DNA of 64,000 bases from Caulobacter endophyticus (GTDB taxonomy: Bacteria; Pseudomonadota; Alphaproteobacteria; Caulobacterales; Caulobacteraceae): positions 213,139 to 277,138 of the forward strand of contig NZ_JARQWV010000004.1 in assembly GCF_029543245.1 (NCBI RefSeq). Direction: 5' to 3'. Position numbers and translations under genes: made by a program. Position 1 is the stretch's first letter; each line of letters opens with the position of its first letter. This document shows positions 52,639 through 60,944 of this stretch, piece after piece. The notes beneath the pieces are model-generated. The model did not search any database and was not told the origin of the DNA. It saw only the letters and a list, made by a program, of their open reading frames with translations.

Positions 52639-53634
52639 ATGCAGGTTCTACACTTCCATGCGGAACACGGTAATTTCGGCGACGATCTCAATGAGAGCCT
52701 GTGGCGTAGGGTTTTGGACCCCCGCGTTTGGGACGCGCCCGACACTGTTCTGGTGGGCATCGGCACCATCCTCAACGCCGACCGTCTCAGCAGAGAATCG
52801 CTCGGCGACGCCCGCGTCTTCATTCTCGGCTCGGGTGCGGGTTACGGCCGCCTGGCCGCGCCTGAAATCATTGAATCTGCGAAGATCCTGGCCGTTCGCG
52901 GTCCGCTGACCGCAGCTCTGGTCAGTCAACCCGACCGAGCCGCCACGGACGGCGCGGCTCTCCTGGCAACGCTCCCCGAGTGCCAGCCGATCGAGCGCGG
53001 CGCCCGCGCCGCATACATTCCCCACATCAGTTCGGCGTTGACCGGGGACTGGGCCAAGGTCTGTCAACTCGCCGATCTCGACTATATTGATCCGCGTTGG
53101 AGCGTCGAGCGCGTGATCAGCGCCATTCAGCGCGCCGATGTGGTGATTACAGAGGCCATGCACGGCGCGATCCTGTCCGATACGCTCCGCGTGCCGTGGG
53201 TGCCGGTCGTGACTTCGCAAAAAATACTCGACCTCAAGTGGCACGACTGGACCCGCTCATTGGATCTTGTCTATGCCCCCCATTTTGTTGCGCCGGCGCG
53301 CGCAAAGCAGGCGCTGGTCCAGATGCGCGCCCGCGCCAAGGCCAATCCGCCATCGGGCGTTCCAAGCAACGAGGCGTTGTTGGCTGACTTCCGGGCGCGC
53401 TACGGGGGCCAGGCTCATCGCAGCGTCTCCAAACCGAAGGTGCGCGCCGAGCGGCCCGTGGTCGACAAGCTCCTGTCGGCCTTCGACCCTTTGGCCGCCG
53501 CGTCGACTGCGCGAGCGCTGCATCGACTCAAGTCAGCGCCGCGCCAGCTCAGCGCCGATACGGCGTTCCGCGCCCGTCTCAACCAACTTCAGGACGCCGT
53601 CGGCAGCCTGGAACGGGCGGTGATATCCGACTAG
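52639..53634 (+). CDS. Polysaccharide pyruvyl transferase family protein
   Basis: The 331-residue protein starts MQVLHFHAEHGNFGDDLNES, has the family motif LADLDYIDPRWSVERVISAI and the conserved His in ITEAMHGAILSDTLRVPWVP. Family members add pyruvate ketals to sugars, like ExoV in succinoglycan synthesis; some act as sugar transferases. The ATG at 52639 is preferred since homologues begin with this strand; an upstream ATG adds a Gly/Arg-rich piece. A rho-independent terminator follows. Confidence 0.85.
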   Translation: MQVLHFHAEHGNFGDDLNESLWRRVLDPRVWDAPDTVLVGIGTILNADRLSRESLGDARVFILGSGAGYGRLAAPEIIESAKILAVRGPLTAALVSQPDRAATDGAALLATLPECQPIERGARAAYIPHISSALTGDWAKVCQLADLDYIDPRWSVERVISAIQRADVVITEAMHGAILSDTLRVPWVPVVTSQKILDLKWHDWTRSLDLVYAPHFVAPARAKQALVQMRARAKANPPSGVPSNEALLADFRARYGGQAHRSVSKPKVRAERPVVDKLLSAFDPLAAASTARALHRLKSAPRQLSADTAFRARLNQLQDAVGSLERAVISD

Positions 53635-53660
53635 CGAGCATTTCGCCGCGGATAGGCCCG

Positions 53661-53687
53661 CGTGCGGCCGGCACAGCCGCACGTTTT
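53661..53687 (+). terminator. Rho-independent terminator after the pyruvyl transferase gene
   Basis: CGTGCGGC (53661-53668) pairs with GCCGCACG (53676-53683) around a 7-base loop, and TTTT follows. It lies 27 bases past the stop. Confidence 0.8.
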
Positions 53688-53839
53688 GCCACTTGAGTCA
53701 AAAATAACGCGACGTTTTGGCGCGCGCGTTAGATTTTGCTTTGCTTAAAGGGAGAATGTTGCAACCCTGGCCGCTCCCAAACGTATCTCAGACGTGTGTG
53801 GAGTACGTTTTTGACGGTTGGGAGAAAAAGAGGTTTGTG

Positions 53840-53965
53840 ATGGCTTACATATTCCATCGCCGCGAGCGGTTAACCATCAGCCCGGGGATGTTTCGCCTTG
53901 CGGCGATCGCGCTCAACATCGCCCTCTGGGCTGGCGTCATCGTTGTCGCCCGCCTATTCTTGTGA
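53840..53965 (+). CDS. 41-residue membrane peptide
   Basis: The peptide starts MAYIFHRRERLTISPGMFRL and ends with one hydrophobic helix (AAIALNIALWAGVIVVARLF). AGAGG lies a few bases before the ATG. A longer upstream frame exists but lacks a ribosome site. Its tail resembles that of the 90-residue protein at 62121 (ALW-x-G pattern). It overlaps the end of the sugar transferase gene on the other strand by 12 bases. Confidence 0.6.
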   Translation: MAYIFHRRERLTISPGMFRLAAIALNIALWAGVIVVARLFL

Positions 53966-54478
53966 AGCGATTTGTCCGAACGCAACGAGCCGACTTGCCA
54001 TCAACCTCAAGTCGCCTAGCAAGCTCCAGTTCTGAATATAGTCGGCTTCGGATTTGGCCGCCGTTCGCACGGTCAAAAGATTGATCGTCCCATCGTAGGG
54101 GCCGATCAATCCAGGCCGAACCTGGTATCGCCTAGCGAACTCGGGCGCGACACTGCGTAAAACAGCTTCCCGTTCCGCATCGACCGCGACAGGTCCGACC
54201 ATCGACATCTCGCCGGCCAGCACATTGAATGCGCCTGGCGCCAAGCACAGGCCGGTGTCACGGCATATCGCCAACTCCGCCAGATCCGGCATGAGCATCA
54301 CCCGGGAGAAACCGCGCTGGCCCCTCCCAAGGACTTGGACCTTGATGAGCCCAGACCGGCGGTATGCGATCCTCGCATAGGCCAAAAGCAGCAACAGCAT
54401 CGGGGTCCAGAACAAGAGCAGAGCCGCGGCGATCGCGATGTCAAAAGCTCTCTGATAGGGTCGCGCGGCTGTGGCCAT
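53954..54478 (-). CDS. Bacterial sugar (phosphoglycosyl) transferase, short form
   Basis: The 174-residue protein has one membrane helix (AFDIAIAAALLLFWTPMLLL) and the catalytic core of initiating transferases (GEMSMVGPVAVDAEREAVLR, then FARRYQVRPGLIGPYDG). This is the WcaJ/PssY type that loads the first sugar phosphate onto undecaprenyl phosphate. The core is shorter than usual and the common Asp-Glu-Pro motif is altered to DLAELAICRDTG, so activity is uncertain. The ATG at 54478 is preferred to a TTG at 54610. Confidence 0.75.
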   Translation of the reverse strand: MATAARPYQRAFDIAIAAALLLFWTPMLLLLLAYARIAYRRSGLIKVQVLGRGQRGFSRVMLMPDLAELAICRDTGLCLAPGAFNVLAGEMSMVGPVAVDAEREAVLRSVAPEFARRYQVRPGLIGPYDGTINLLTVRTAAKSEADYIQNWSLLGDLRLMASRLVAFGQIASQE

Positions 54479-55231
54479 ATCGGCCGCTGCAGGCGGACGA
54501 CGGTGACTGGTCCGGGTGAGCAATTGACGTTTCCCCCGATTGGTTTGCCGGTTGTGCCCCCGGCGGATGTTGAAGTCCGAAATCGTCGTTTCGTTCCGGA
54601 GATTGATCAATAAGTGTGCATGTTGCCCGTTTGATCCGTGGCGACTGGGCCGACGCTCACACCTGGCCGGCGCAACGGCCCGCGCTGACGCGCCAGAATT
54701 CGCCGAGCCTCCGCGATGAGCCGCTCATCCCCGCTCGCTTGATCCAGATGGAAAGGGACAACCGCGCCGTGGCGCCGTTCCAGCTCCGCGCAAAGGCACA
54801 GAGCTTCAACCTGAATCCAACGTTCGCCCCGTTCGCGCCTGCGCATTCTTCCCCCGTCAACCGGCCACCTGCGTTATTTCGGCTCGCCTTGGCGCGCCGA
54901 GTGTCAGGCTTGCAGCGTGTGTGCCAGTTGAGGGGCATTATGACACAAATGCAGAGAACGTCGTTCTCCAACCTTGGGCTCGCGAAACATTTTTTCGCAT
55001 TTGCCCCACTTGCACACGCGGCCTGCTCCACTTTTGCGAAAGCGAAGTGTTTTCTTCCCGACATAGCGCGTAGGGGAAGCGCGGGGAGGGGGTGGAGGAC
55101 GTCGCCAGGGACGTCACGAGCGGCCCCAGCCGCTCGACTTTGTCGACGCATGCGGGCCGCGGCCGCATCAGCTAGGCAGGCGCAAAAACGCCGCCGCCAA
55201 GAGGCGGCGGCGATGCACAGCTCAGCTTTGC
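54479..55231. other. Intergenic region around the epimerase terminator
   Basis: No gene is supported in this 753-base stretch; frames on both strands are rich in Arg, Ala and Cys and have no domain. It probably contains the promoter of the sugar transferase gene. The terminator of the epimerase operon is at its right-hand end. Confidence 0.4.
55184..55212 (-). terminator. Rho-independent terminator of the glycosyltransferase-epimerase operon
   Basis: CGCCGCCGCC (55189-55198) pairs with GGCGGCGGCG (55203-55212) around AAGA. On the minus strand it is followed by TTTTT (55188 to 55184). It lies 20 bases after the epimerase stop. Confidence 0.85.
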
Positions 55232-56218
55232 TCAGGCCTGAATGAAGCGCTGGCGATACCACGCCACGAACCGGGACAATCCATCGGCCAGGCTCGTCGT
55301 CGGGCTCCATCCGAAGTCGGACTGCATCTTGCCGATATTGGCGTAGGTGGAGACCACATCCCCCGGCTGCATGGGCAACATGATCTTTTTAGCCTCGATG
55401 CCGATCTCTCGCTCGAGGATCGCGATCATGTCACCGAGTTGCTCGGGATTGTGATTGCCGATGTTGTAGATGCGGTTGGCAGGTTCGGGCGGTGGGTTGT
55501 CGAGCGTGGCGATCACGCCTGCGACGATGTCGTCGATATAGGTGAAGTCGCGGCGCATCGCCCCCTGATTGAACACCTTGATCGGCTCGCCGGCGAAGAT
55601 CGCCTTGGTGAATAGCCAATAGGCCATGTCCGGTCGCCCCCAGGGCCCGTAGACCGTGAAGAACCTAAGCCCGCTTTGCTTGATTCCATAAAGGTGGGAG
55701 TAGGTCTGCGACATGAGTTCGTCGCAGCGCTTGGTCGCCGCATAGAGCGATATAGGACTGTCCACGGCGTCGGTTTCGCTGAACGCGCCCTCGGCGCGAT
55801 TGCCGTAGACCGAGCTTGAGGAGGCGTAGACCAGGTGCTTGATCCGCCCCTCCGTGGCGCGCACGGCCTCGAGCACCCCAAGATGGCCAGATAGGTTGGA
55901 GTCGAGATAGGCGAAGGGCGCGTCGATCGAGTAACGCACGCCCGCCTGCGCCCCCAGGTGCACGACGCGGTCGACGTCTGCAGCCGTGATCAGCGCTTTG
56001 ACGGCTTCGCGATCGGCCAAATCGCCCTCGACGAAGGTGAACCGATCCGCCTCCGCCATATTGGCCAGTTCAGCCAACCGGCCATGCTTGAGGGCAGGGT
56101 CGTAATAGGGATTGAGATTGTCGAACCCGACGACGCGCTCGCCGCGTCTCAGCAGGGCTTGGGTCAGGTGAAAGCCGACGAAACCGGCTGCGCCGGTGAC
56201 GATGATGGTGCCTGGCAT
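55232..56218 (-). CDS. UDP-glucuronate 4-epimerase (NAD-dependent)
   Basis: The 328-residue SDR enzyme has the NAD motif TGAAGFVGFHLTQAL, the HLGAQAGVRYSIDAPFAY segment typical of glucuronate epimerases, YASSSSVYGN, the active-site Tyr-x3-Lys (LYAATKRCDEL) and YGPWGRPDMAYWLFTKAI. It converts UDP-glucuronate to UDP-galacturonate for acidic polysaccharide. The ATG at 56218 starts the Rossmann fold. It is the last gene of the operon. Confidence 0.93.
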   Translation of the reverse strand: MPGTIIVTGAAGFVGFHLTQALLRRGERVVGFDNLNPYYDPALKHGRLAELANMAEADRFTFVEGDLADREAVKALITAADVDRVVHLGAQAGVRYSIDAPFAYLDSNLSGHLGVLEAVRATEGRIKHLVYASSSSVYGNRAEGAFSETDAVDSPISLYAATKRCDELMSQTYSHLYGIKQSGLRFFTVYGPWGRPDMAYWLFTKAIFAGEPIKVFNQGAMRRDFTYIDDIVAGVIATLDNPPPEPANRIYNIGNHNPEQLGDMIAILEREIGIEAKKIMLPMQPGDVVSTYANIGKMQSDFGWSPTTSLADGLSRFVAWYRQRFIQA

Positions 56219-56253
56219 ATGTCGTTTTGCTCGCGAGGGGGCGGGAAAGGGAG

Positions 56254-57030
56254 TTAGGTGGCGCGGCCTGAACGGAAAGCCATCAGATAGGTTGAATGGA
56301 CATTGGTGGTCAGGTAGCGCCACAGCAGACGCCGCGGCTCGAGGGCCGCGCGCCAAGCCCACTCGAGACCGGCCTTTTGGAGGAAGAGCGGCGCGCGGGC
56401 GCGTTCGCCGGCGAGGAAGTCAAACAGTCCCCCGCAGGTCCGCACCCAGGTTACTCGAGGCAACAAGGTCTTGAAGCGGTGAGCGACAACGACCTGGCGC
56501 GGATTGCCGACCGCCAGCCAGAGTACGTCGGCTCCTGAAGCCGCAACCTGCTCGGCGATGGCCGGTATTTCCTCGTCCTTGAAGTAGCCATTGCGCCGGC
56601 CGACGACCTGAAGCTTTGGATACATCTCCCGGACCCGGGCGACGGCGCGTTGGTTGGCTTCCTCGGTAGCGCCGATCATGTAGAATTTCAGGCCGTGCTC
56701 GGACGCCGCGCGAGCTGCATCGTGGAACCAATCCGTGGTGGAGACGCGCTCGGGAATGGCTTCGCGGCCTCTCCAACGCGAGGCCTTGACCACTGACATG
56801 CCGTCGGCGGCGACGTGATCGGCCGCCAACACGGCTTTGCGATAGACTGGATCGGTGGCGAAAAGGGAAACGACCTGCCCATTGGCGGTTGTCACGACCT
56901 TTGGGCGACCTTGCCCACTGCCGATTGCGCGCCAGTCGCTGAGCAACTGCTCGCACCACTCGCCGGCGCTGAGGCGTTCGACCGGAATTCCGCCAATCAC
57001 CACCTTCGTGCGTCCATGAACATTCGTCAT
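56254..57030 (-). CDS. WecG/TagA/CpsF family glycosyltransferase
   Basis: The 258-residue protein shows the family pattern: VVTTANGQVVSLFATDP, ADHVAADGMSVV with the catalytic Asp, FYMIGATEEANQRAV, VLWLAVGNPRQ and GGLFDFLAGERARAP followed by GLEWAWRAALEPRRLLWRYL. It transfers a sugar (ManNAcA in WecG, ManNAc in TagA) to a lipid-linked first sugar. Its start overlaps the preceding GT4 gene by 4 bases. Confidence 0.94.
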   Translation of the reverse strand: MTNVHGRTKVVIGGIPVERLSAGEWCEQLLSDWRAIGSGQGRPKVVTTANGQVVSLFATDPVYRKAVLAADHVAADGMSVVKASRWRGREAIPERVSTTDWFHDAARAASEHGLKFYMIGATEEANQRAVARVREMYPKLQVVGRRNGYFKDEEIPAIAEQVAASGADVLWLAVGNPRQVVVAHRFKTLLPRVTWVRTCGGLFDFLAGERARAPLFLQKAGLEWAWRAALEPRRLLWRYLTTNVHSTYLMAFRSGRAT

Positions 57031-58160
57031 GCTCGGACCTCCTCAGCCAGAACTTTCTCGAAGCCGTCAATCATCGCTTTCAGGCTGAAGCGCCGTTCCA
57101 CAACAGCCTTGGCCATAGCGCCCAAATCCGCGCGACGTTGCCCACTGGAGATGACATCCTTGATGGCCGGCGCCCAGGAGGCTGGCTCGTCGAGCTTGCA
57201 CAGAACCGCCGCCTCGGTCCCATCGATGTCGCATACCGTCTCGCGCTGCTCGGGGATGTCGCTGACAATGATCGGCAGACCCGCGTGCATGGCTTCCAGG
57301 ACGGCGTTGCTCTGCCCTTCGTATAGGCTCGGCTGGATGAAAACGTCGCAACCGGCGAGCAGGGCGGCTGCTCCGGCGCGATCGACATTCCCCAGAAAAC
57401 GAACCCGCTCGGTGAGGTTTAGCGCCTCGACCTTGTCCTCGAGCATCGGACGCTCCTCGCCGTCGCCCGCGACGACCAGGAAGGCGCCCGGGGTCTCGGC
57501 TATACGTTCAAGCAGGAAACTGTAGTTTTTCTGGCGCTTCATCCGGCCCAGGGCAAGGATGAGGATCTCATCCTGGGGCAGGCCGAACTGTGTTCTCACC
57601 GCCGAACGATCGAGCCGGGAGGGCGACCATTCGATGCCATTGTGAACCACGGAAAGTTTCCGGCGATAAGCGGCGGGGTAGCTGTCGAACGAGTCTTTCA
57701 CCGCGCCCGAGACGCAAACGATCTGATCATAAAGGCCGATCGTGCCCCAGACCCGGTCAAGCGCGCGCATGAGCTTGCCAAAGGTGGGCCCAGGCGCTCG
57801 TTGGGAGGCGATCCTTATGGGCACTCCGGCGAGAAAGGCCGCCATCGCTCCCATCACGGTGCCCAGGGGCATGAAGCATATGACCGCATCGGGCTTCTCG
57901 CGTCGTAGCTCGCCCAGCAGCATGGCGAAAGCCTTCAGATAGCCTTTGGCTCCAAGGCGGGGGCTCCGGATCAACGCCTTAACGTGAGGATCGCCCTCGA
58001 AAGCCAAGGCTTCCTGATAGAGGAAGCGGACCTCGACTTGATGGCCGCGGGCGCGCAGCTGCCGCGAAAGGCGAACCAACGCCTCCTGGGCGCCGGCGAC
58101 GTTCATGAACGAGGCGATCGATACGATCTTAAGCGGGCGCAGCGGAAGGGCCTTGTGCAT
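57027..58160 (-). CDS. Family 4 glycosyltransferase
   Basis: The 377-residue GT-B enzyme has the N-terminal half (FMNVAGAQEALVRLSRQLRA), the phosphate-binding region ALGRMKRQKNYSFLLERIAE and the EX7E motif in QPSLYEGQSNAVLEAMHAGL. It is a retaining transferase for polysaccharide assembly. The gene starts 3 bases after the stop of the unknown protein upstream and overlaps the WecG-like gene. Confidence 0.94.
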   Translation of the reverse strand: MHKALPLRPLKIVSIASFMNVAGAQEALVRLSRQLRARGHQVEVRFLYQEALAFEGDPHVKALIRSPRLGAKGYLKAFAMLLGELRREKPDAVICFMPLGTVMGAMAAFLAGVPIRIASQRAPGPTFGKLMRALDRVWGTIGLYDQIVCVSGAVKDSFDSYPAAYRRKLSVVHNGIEWSPSRLDRSAVRTQFGLPQDEILILALGRMKRQKNYSFLLERIAETPGAFLVVAGDGEERPMLEDKVEALNLTERVRFLGNVDRAGAAALLAGCDVFIQPSLYEGQSNAVLEAMHAGLPIIVSDIPEQRETVCDIDGTEAAVLCKLDEPASWAPAIKDVISSGQRRADLGAMAKAVVERRFSLKAMIDGFEKVLAEEVRA

Positions 58161-58163
58161 GGG

Positions 58164-59207
58164 TCAGATCCATCCAGCGCGCTTGATGATGTCGATGGGC
58201 GCGATACCCAAAGGAGCAAGCTCGGCTTGGCCCAGGATGAGGGCCGCCTCGTGCTGGGTCGCCAGAGCGCCGGGAAGTTTGTGCAGCGCATATCCGCCAT
58301 TCAGGCGCGTTTCGAAGAAGCGCGCGATGTCATCGATGAACGCCGCGGCGCGCGCCTTTTGCTGATCGGGCAGGTCTGGCCCGGCAGCCGAGGTCCGAAT
58401 GATCTGAACGATGTCGAAATCCAGACAATAGGGCGCCGACTCAATGAAGGGCTGATTGTGCGAAACGGCCACGGATCGCTCAAACAGCGGGGCGGCGGCC
58501 TTATAGGGCAGTCGGCCAGTGGCGTAGTTGACCCAATGCAGGTGGACGATGCCGCCGACATCGCCCGCATCGGGATCATGCCTGAGCCGATAAAGGGCTC
58601 GGAAGCCTTTCTGCACGAGATCGCTCTTGTAGCATTTGAGCAGCCCCGTGCGTGGATCGATGAGGCTGTCGGCTGCCTTGAGCACCGAATCAACCGCAGG
58701 CACGCCGCGCCGTTCGGCGCCGGCCGGATCCAAGACCCACAGTGAGAGCACGATCGACGCCGAACCGCCGATCCAGTGGCTGACGCGCCAGCTGTGGTGG
58801 CTCCACTTCTTAGGCCACTTGGGCCGAGCGTCAGCATCGAGCAGGTCCGAAATCTTCCACCCGTCGACCGCAAAGAGCGGCCGGGCGACCGGAAGGTCGT
58901 GGCTCAAGAGCAGCCGCAGTGCGCCGAGCGCGTAAGCCGTAAGATGGACATTGGCCGAGGGAGCATCCGGTGCGGCGGCGTTCAAACCACCAGCGAGCCG
59001 CCAACGACGAGCGTGGTCCCAGAAGGCCTGAGCCCCATCGGGGCCGATAAGGCCGGTTTGTCCAATAAGCTCTAGCGTGTAGACGACGTCGCACGCGTCC
59101 TGCAACGCCAGATCAGGCGCTGGGCGGCCCTTAACAAGCAGTTCCAGGGCCGAATGGTGATGTTCCTCGAGGTAGTCCAGAAAGCGTCGATGAGGCGCAA
59201 CTGTCAT
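58164..59207 (-). CDS. Unknown protein, first gene of the glycosyltransferase operon
   Basis: The 347-residue protein is not one I recognise. It is helical, with repeated His/Trp-rich pieces (KWSHHSWRVSHWIGGSASIV, GGIVHLHWVNYATGRLPYKA and ALHKLPGALATQHEAAL) and no signal peptide or membrane helix. The repeated helices with conserved aromatic residues recall alpha/alpha-barrel enzymes such as glycoside hydrolases, but this is only an impression. Three bases separate it from the GT4 gene, so it must act in the same pathway. Confidence 0.7.
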   Translation of the reverse strand: MTVAPHRRFLDYLEEHHHSALELLVKGRPAPDLALQDACDVVYTLELIGQTGLIGPDGAQAFWDHARRWRLAGGLNAAAPDAPSANVHLTAYALGALRLLLSHDLPVARPLFAVDGWKISDLLDADARPKWPKKWSHHSWRVSHWIGGSASIVLSLWVLDPAGAERRGVPAVDSVLKAADSLIDPRTGLLKCYKSDLVQKGFRALYRLRHDPDAGDVGGIVHLHWVNYATGRLPYKAAAPLFERSVAVSHNQPFIESAPYCLDFDIVQIIRTSAAGPDLPDQQKARAAAFIDDIARFFETRLNGGYALHKLPGALATQHEAALILGQAELAPLGIAPIDIIKRAGWI

Positions 59208-59508
59208 TAACCGTCTTCCGATTTTTGGGCGCGACCGATTTACTGCGTTGGCAGAGCCGGCCGTCGGGCACTTCGAGGATCGCGGCCCTTTATACACAGA
59301 CGCCATGTTGGCACAACGCTGTGACAGCACGGCGAATCCGAAGGATTATTGATTTACCGTGTCGTTCTTTGCTCGCCGGGCAATCAATTCTTGCGCGTGG
59401 CGCCCGCTTGCGCGGCCGCGAGAGGCGCAACGCTTGCCTTCAGGTGCTTGCAGGAAGCCGCCACGGTTGGACGCAGGCGACCGCCTTGTGGCGCGAATCT
59501 TCGCCGAC
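59208..59508. other. Spacer upstream of the glycosyltransferase operon
   Basis: These 301 bases hold no gene. They should contain the promoter of the operon that starts at 59207 and the 3' end of the RTX transcript. A short AT-rich patch (59335-59360) is the best promoter candidate. Confidence 0.35.
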
Positions 59509-60759
59509 TCAGAGCAGCCAGAAGCCCGACAGGTCGGAGAACGCGCCCTTTATCGAGGCGATCGCCACGAACTCATCTCCGCCGCCATCGCTATCGATCG
59601 CGATTTGCGTATAGCCGTTAGCGCAGGTCACGCGCAAAAAGCCCTCTGCGAGCGGATCACCGACCGTCGTGTTGAACAGCGCCGACATGTCCAGCTTGTC
59701 ACCCGCTGTAAGGTCGTTGATCCTCGCAAAGCCCCCGGCGCCGAACACGAACAGGTCGCCGCCTGCGCCTCCGGTCACCTCAGCCTGACCTCGAATAATG
59801 AAGGTGTCGACCCCCGCGTCGCCCAGGAGGACGACCTTGCGCCCGGCTTCCGCCACAAGGACATCATCGCCGCGTCCGCCCGCCGCGTAGGCGAGCGGCG
59901 TCAGTTTGTCGTTCCCGCCGCCGCCGGAAAGCCGCTCGACACCAGAAAGGACGTCGTCGCCCGATCCGCCGATCAGTTCCCGCGTACTGACGATATCGCG
60001 TCCGCTCGCTCGGCTGGAGACCGTGACTGCGCCGAACGGACCGGCGCTGGTGGTCAGTCCTTCGCTCGCATGCTCATAGCTGACCCGGCCCTGGAAGGTG
60101 GTGAGCCAGTCCTCGTCGCCGTCGATGGCGGCCTTGATTACGCCGTTGGCGAGGGTGATGTCATCGCGACCATCGCCGTCGAAGGCGGTTGTAAAGACCA
60201 GGCTCGACGAAAGCACGTAATCATCGCCTGCCCCAGCGTCGATGAGGCCGCCGCCCGAAGGCGCGCTCGCCAGTCCTTCATTGTAGTCGGAGTAGAAGTC
60301 ATCTCCGTCGCCCATCAGGATGGTCACGCCGGGAGCCGCGCCCCCGAGCGAGAACCAGTCGCTGAAGCTGGTCCCTTCAACGCGCGAGCCGGAATATTCC
60401 ATCAGGAAGGCTGAGACGTCTTCATAGGGGTCGGCAAGGAAGGGTCCCACCGCGGCGACATAAGCGCTGTCATTGCCAGGGTCGGCGTCGCTATTGCTCT
60501 CATCGCGAAGCTTCTCCGCCGAGACAGGCGAGCCGTCCATCCAGACCCAGCCAACCCCATTCTTGTGCGCCCCCGTCCAGCTGGGGGTTTCATGGGCGCT
60601 GTCGCTGGGGCCCGCCTCCGCCAGGCGCGCCAGGAAGCGCGAGCTTGGGCTGCTGTCTTCCTTGAGCAACGAGCCGCCGGCCTTGGACGCCATTAGCTGT
60701 GCCTCTTCCCAACCAATCAGACGCCCGACCTGCACCCAGTTAATGATCCGCGACGCCAT
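59509..60759 (-). CDS. RTX-type secreted protein with lectin-like N-terminus (2)
   Basis: The 416-residue acidic protein starts MASRIINWVQVGRLIGWEEA and has a C-type-lectin-like region (VGWVWMDGSPVSAEKLRDES, then DPYEDVSAFLMEYSGSRVEG). RTX-like calcium turns follow (ILMGDGDDFYSDYNEG, IGGSGDDVLSGVERL, LSGGGGNDKL, AAGGRGDDVLVAEAG, LLGDAGVDTFIIRG), and the end is a C-terminal secretion block (IAIDSDGGGDEFVAIASIKG). It should be exported by a type I system. The ATG at 60759 is used; upstream in-frame sequence is not protein-like. Confidence 0.87.
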   Translation of the reverse strand: MASRIINWVQVGRLIGWEEAQLMASKAGGSLLKEDSSPSSRFLARLAEAGPSDSAHETPSWTGAHKNGVGWVWMDGSPVSAEKLRDESNSDADPGNDSAYVAAVGPFLADPYEDVSAFLMEYSGSRVEGTSFSDWFSLGGAAPGVTILMGDGDDFYSDYNEGLASAPSGGGLIDAGAGDDYVLSSSLVFTTAFDGDGRDDITLANGVIKAAIDGDEDWLTTFQGRVSYEHASEGLTTSAGPFGAVTVSSRASGRDIVSTRELIGGSGDDVLSGVERLSGGGGNDKLTPLAYAAGGRGDDVLVAEAGRKVVLLGDAGVDTFIIRGQAEVTGGAGGDLFVFGAGGFARINDLTAGDKLDMSALFNTTVGDPLAEGFLRVTCANGYTQIAIDSDGGGDEFVAIASIKGAFSDLSGFWLL

Positions 60760-60944
60760 GACCTGCCTGCAAAGGTTGAGGCCGCCATGTTGCGCAAACC
60801 CCGGGGTGGCGCCAAGCGCATTTCGTGACTGCAATAAACATTGTGCGGCGGCGCTTGCACCATGGTCCCGACGCGATCGTCGATCATCAAATTGGCCAAA
60901 TTGCCCAGGATCAGACTCTCAGGTACGAACGGACGACGGGCTGT

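Noticed and set aside
54657..55310. 217-codon minus-strand frame
   Set aside because: It runs through the terminator of the epimerase operon and into the epimerase gene; rich in Cys and Arg and without a domain.
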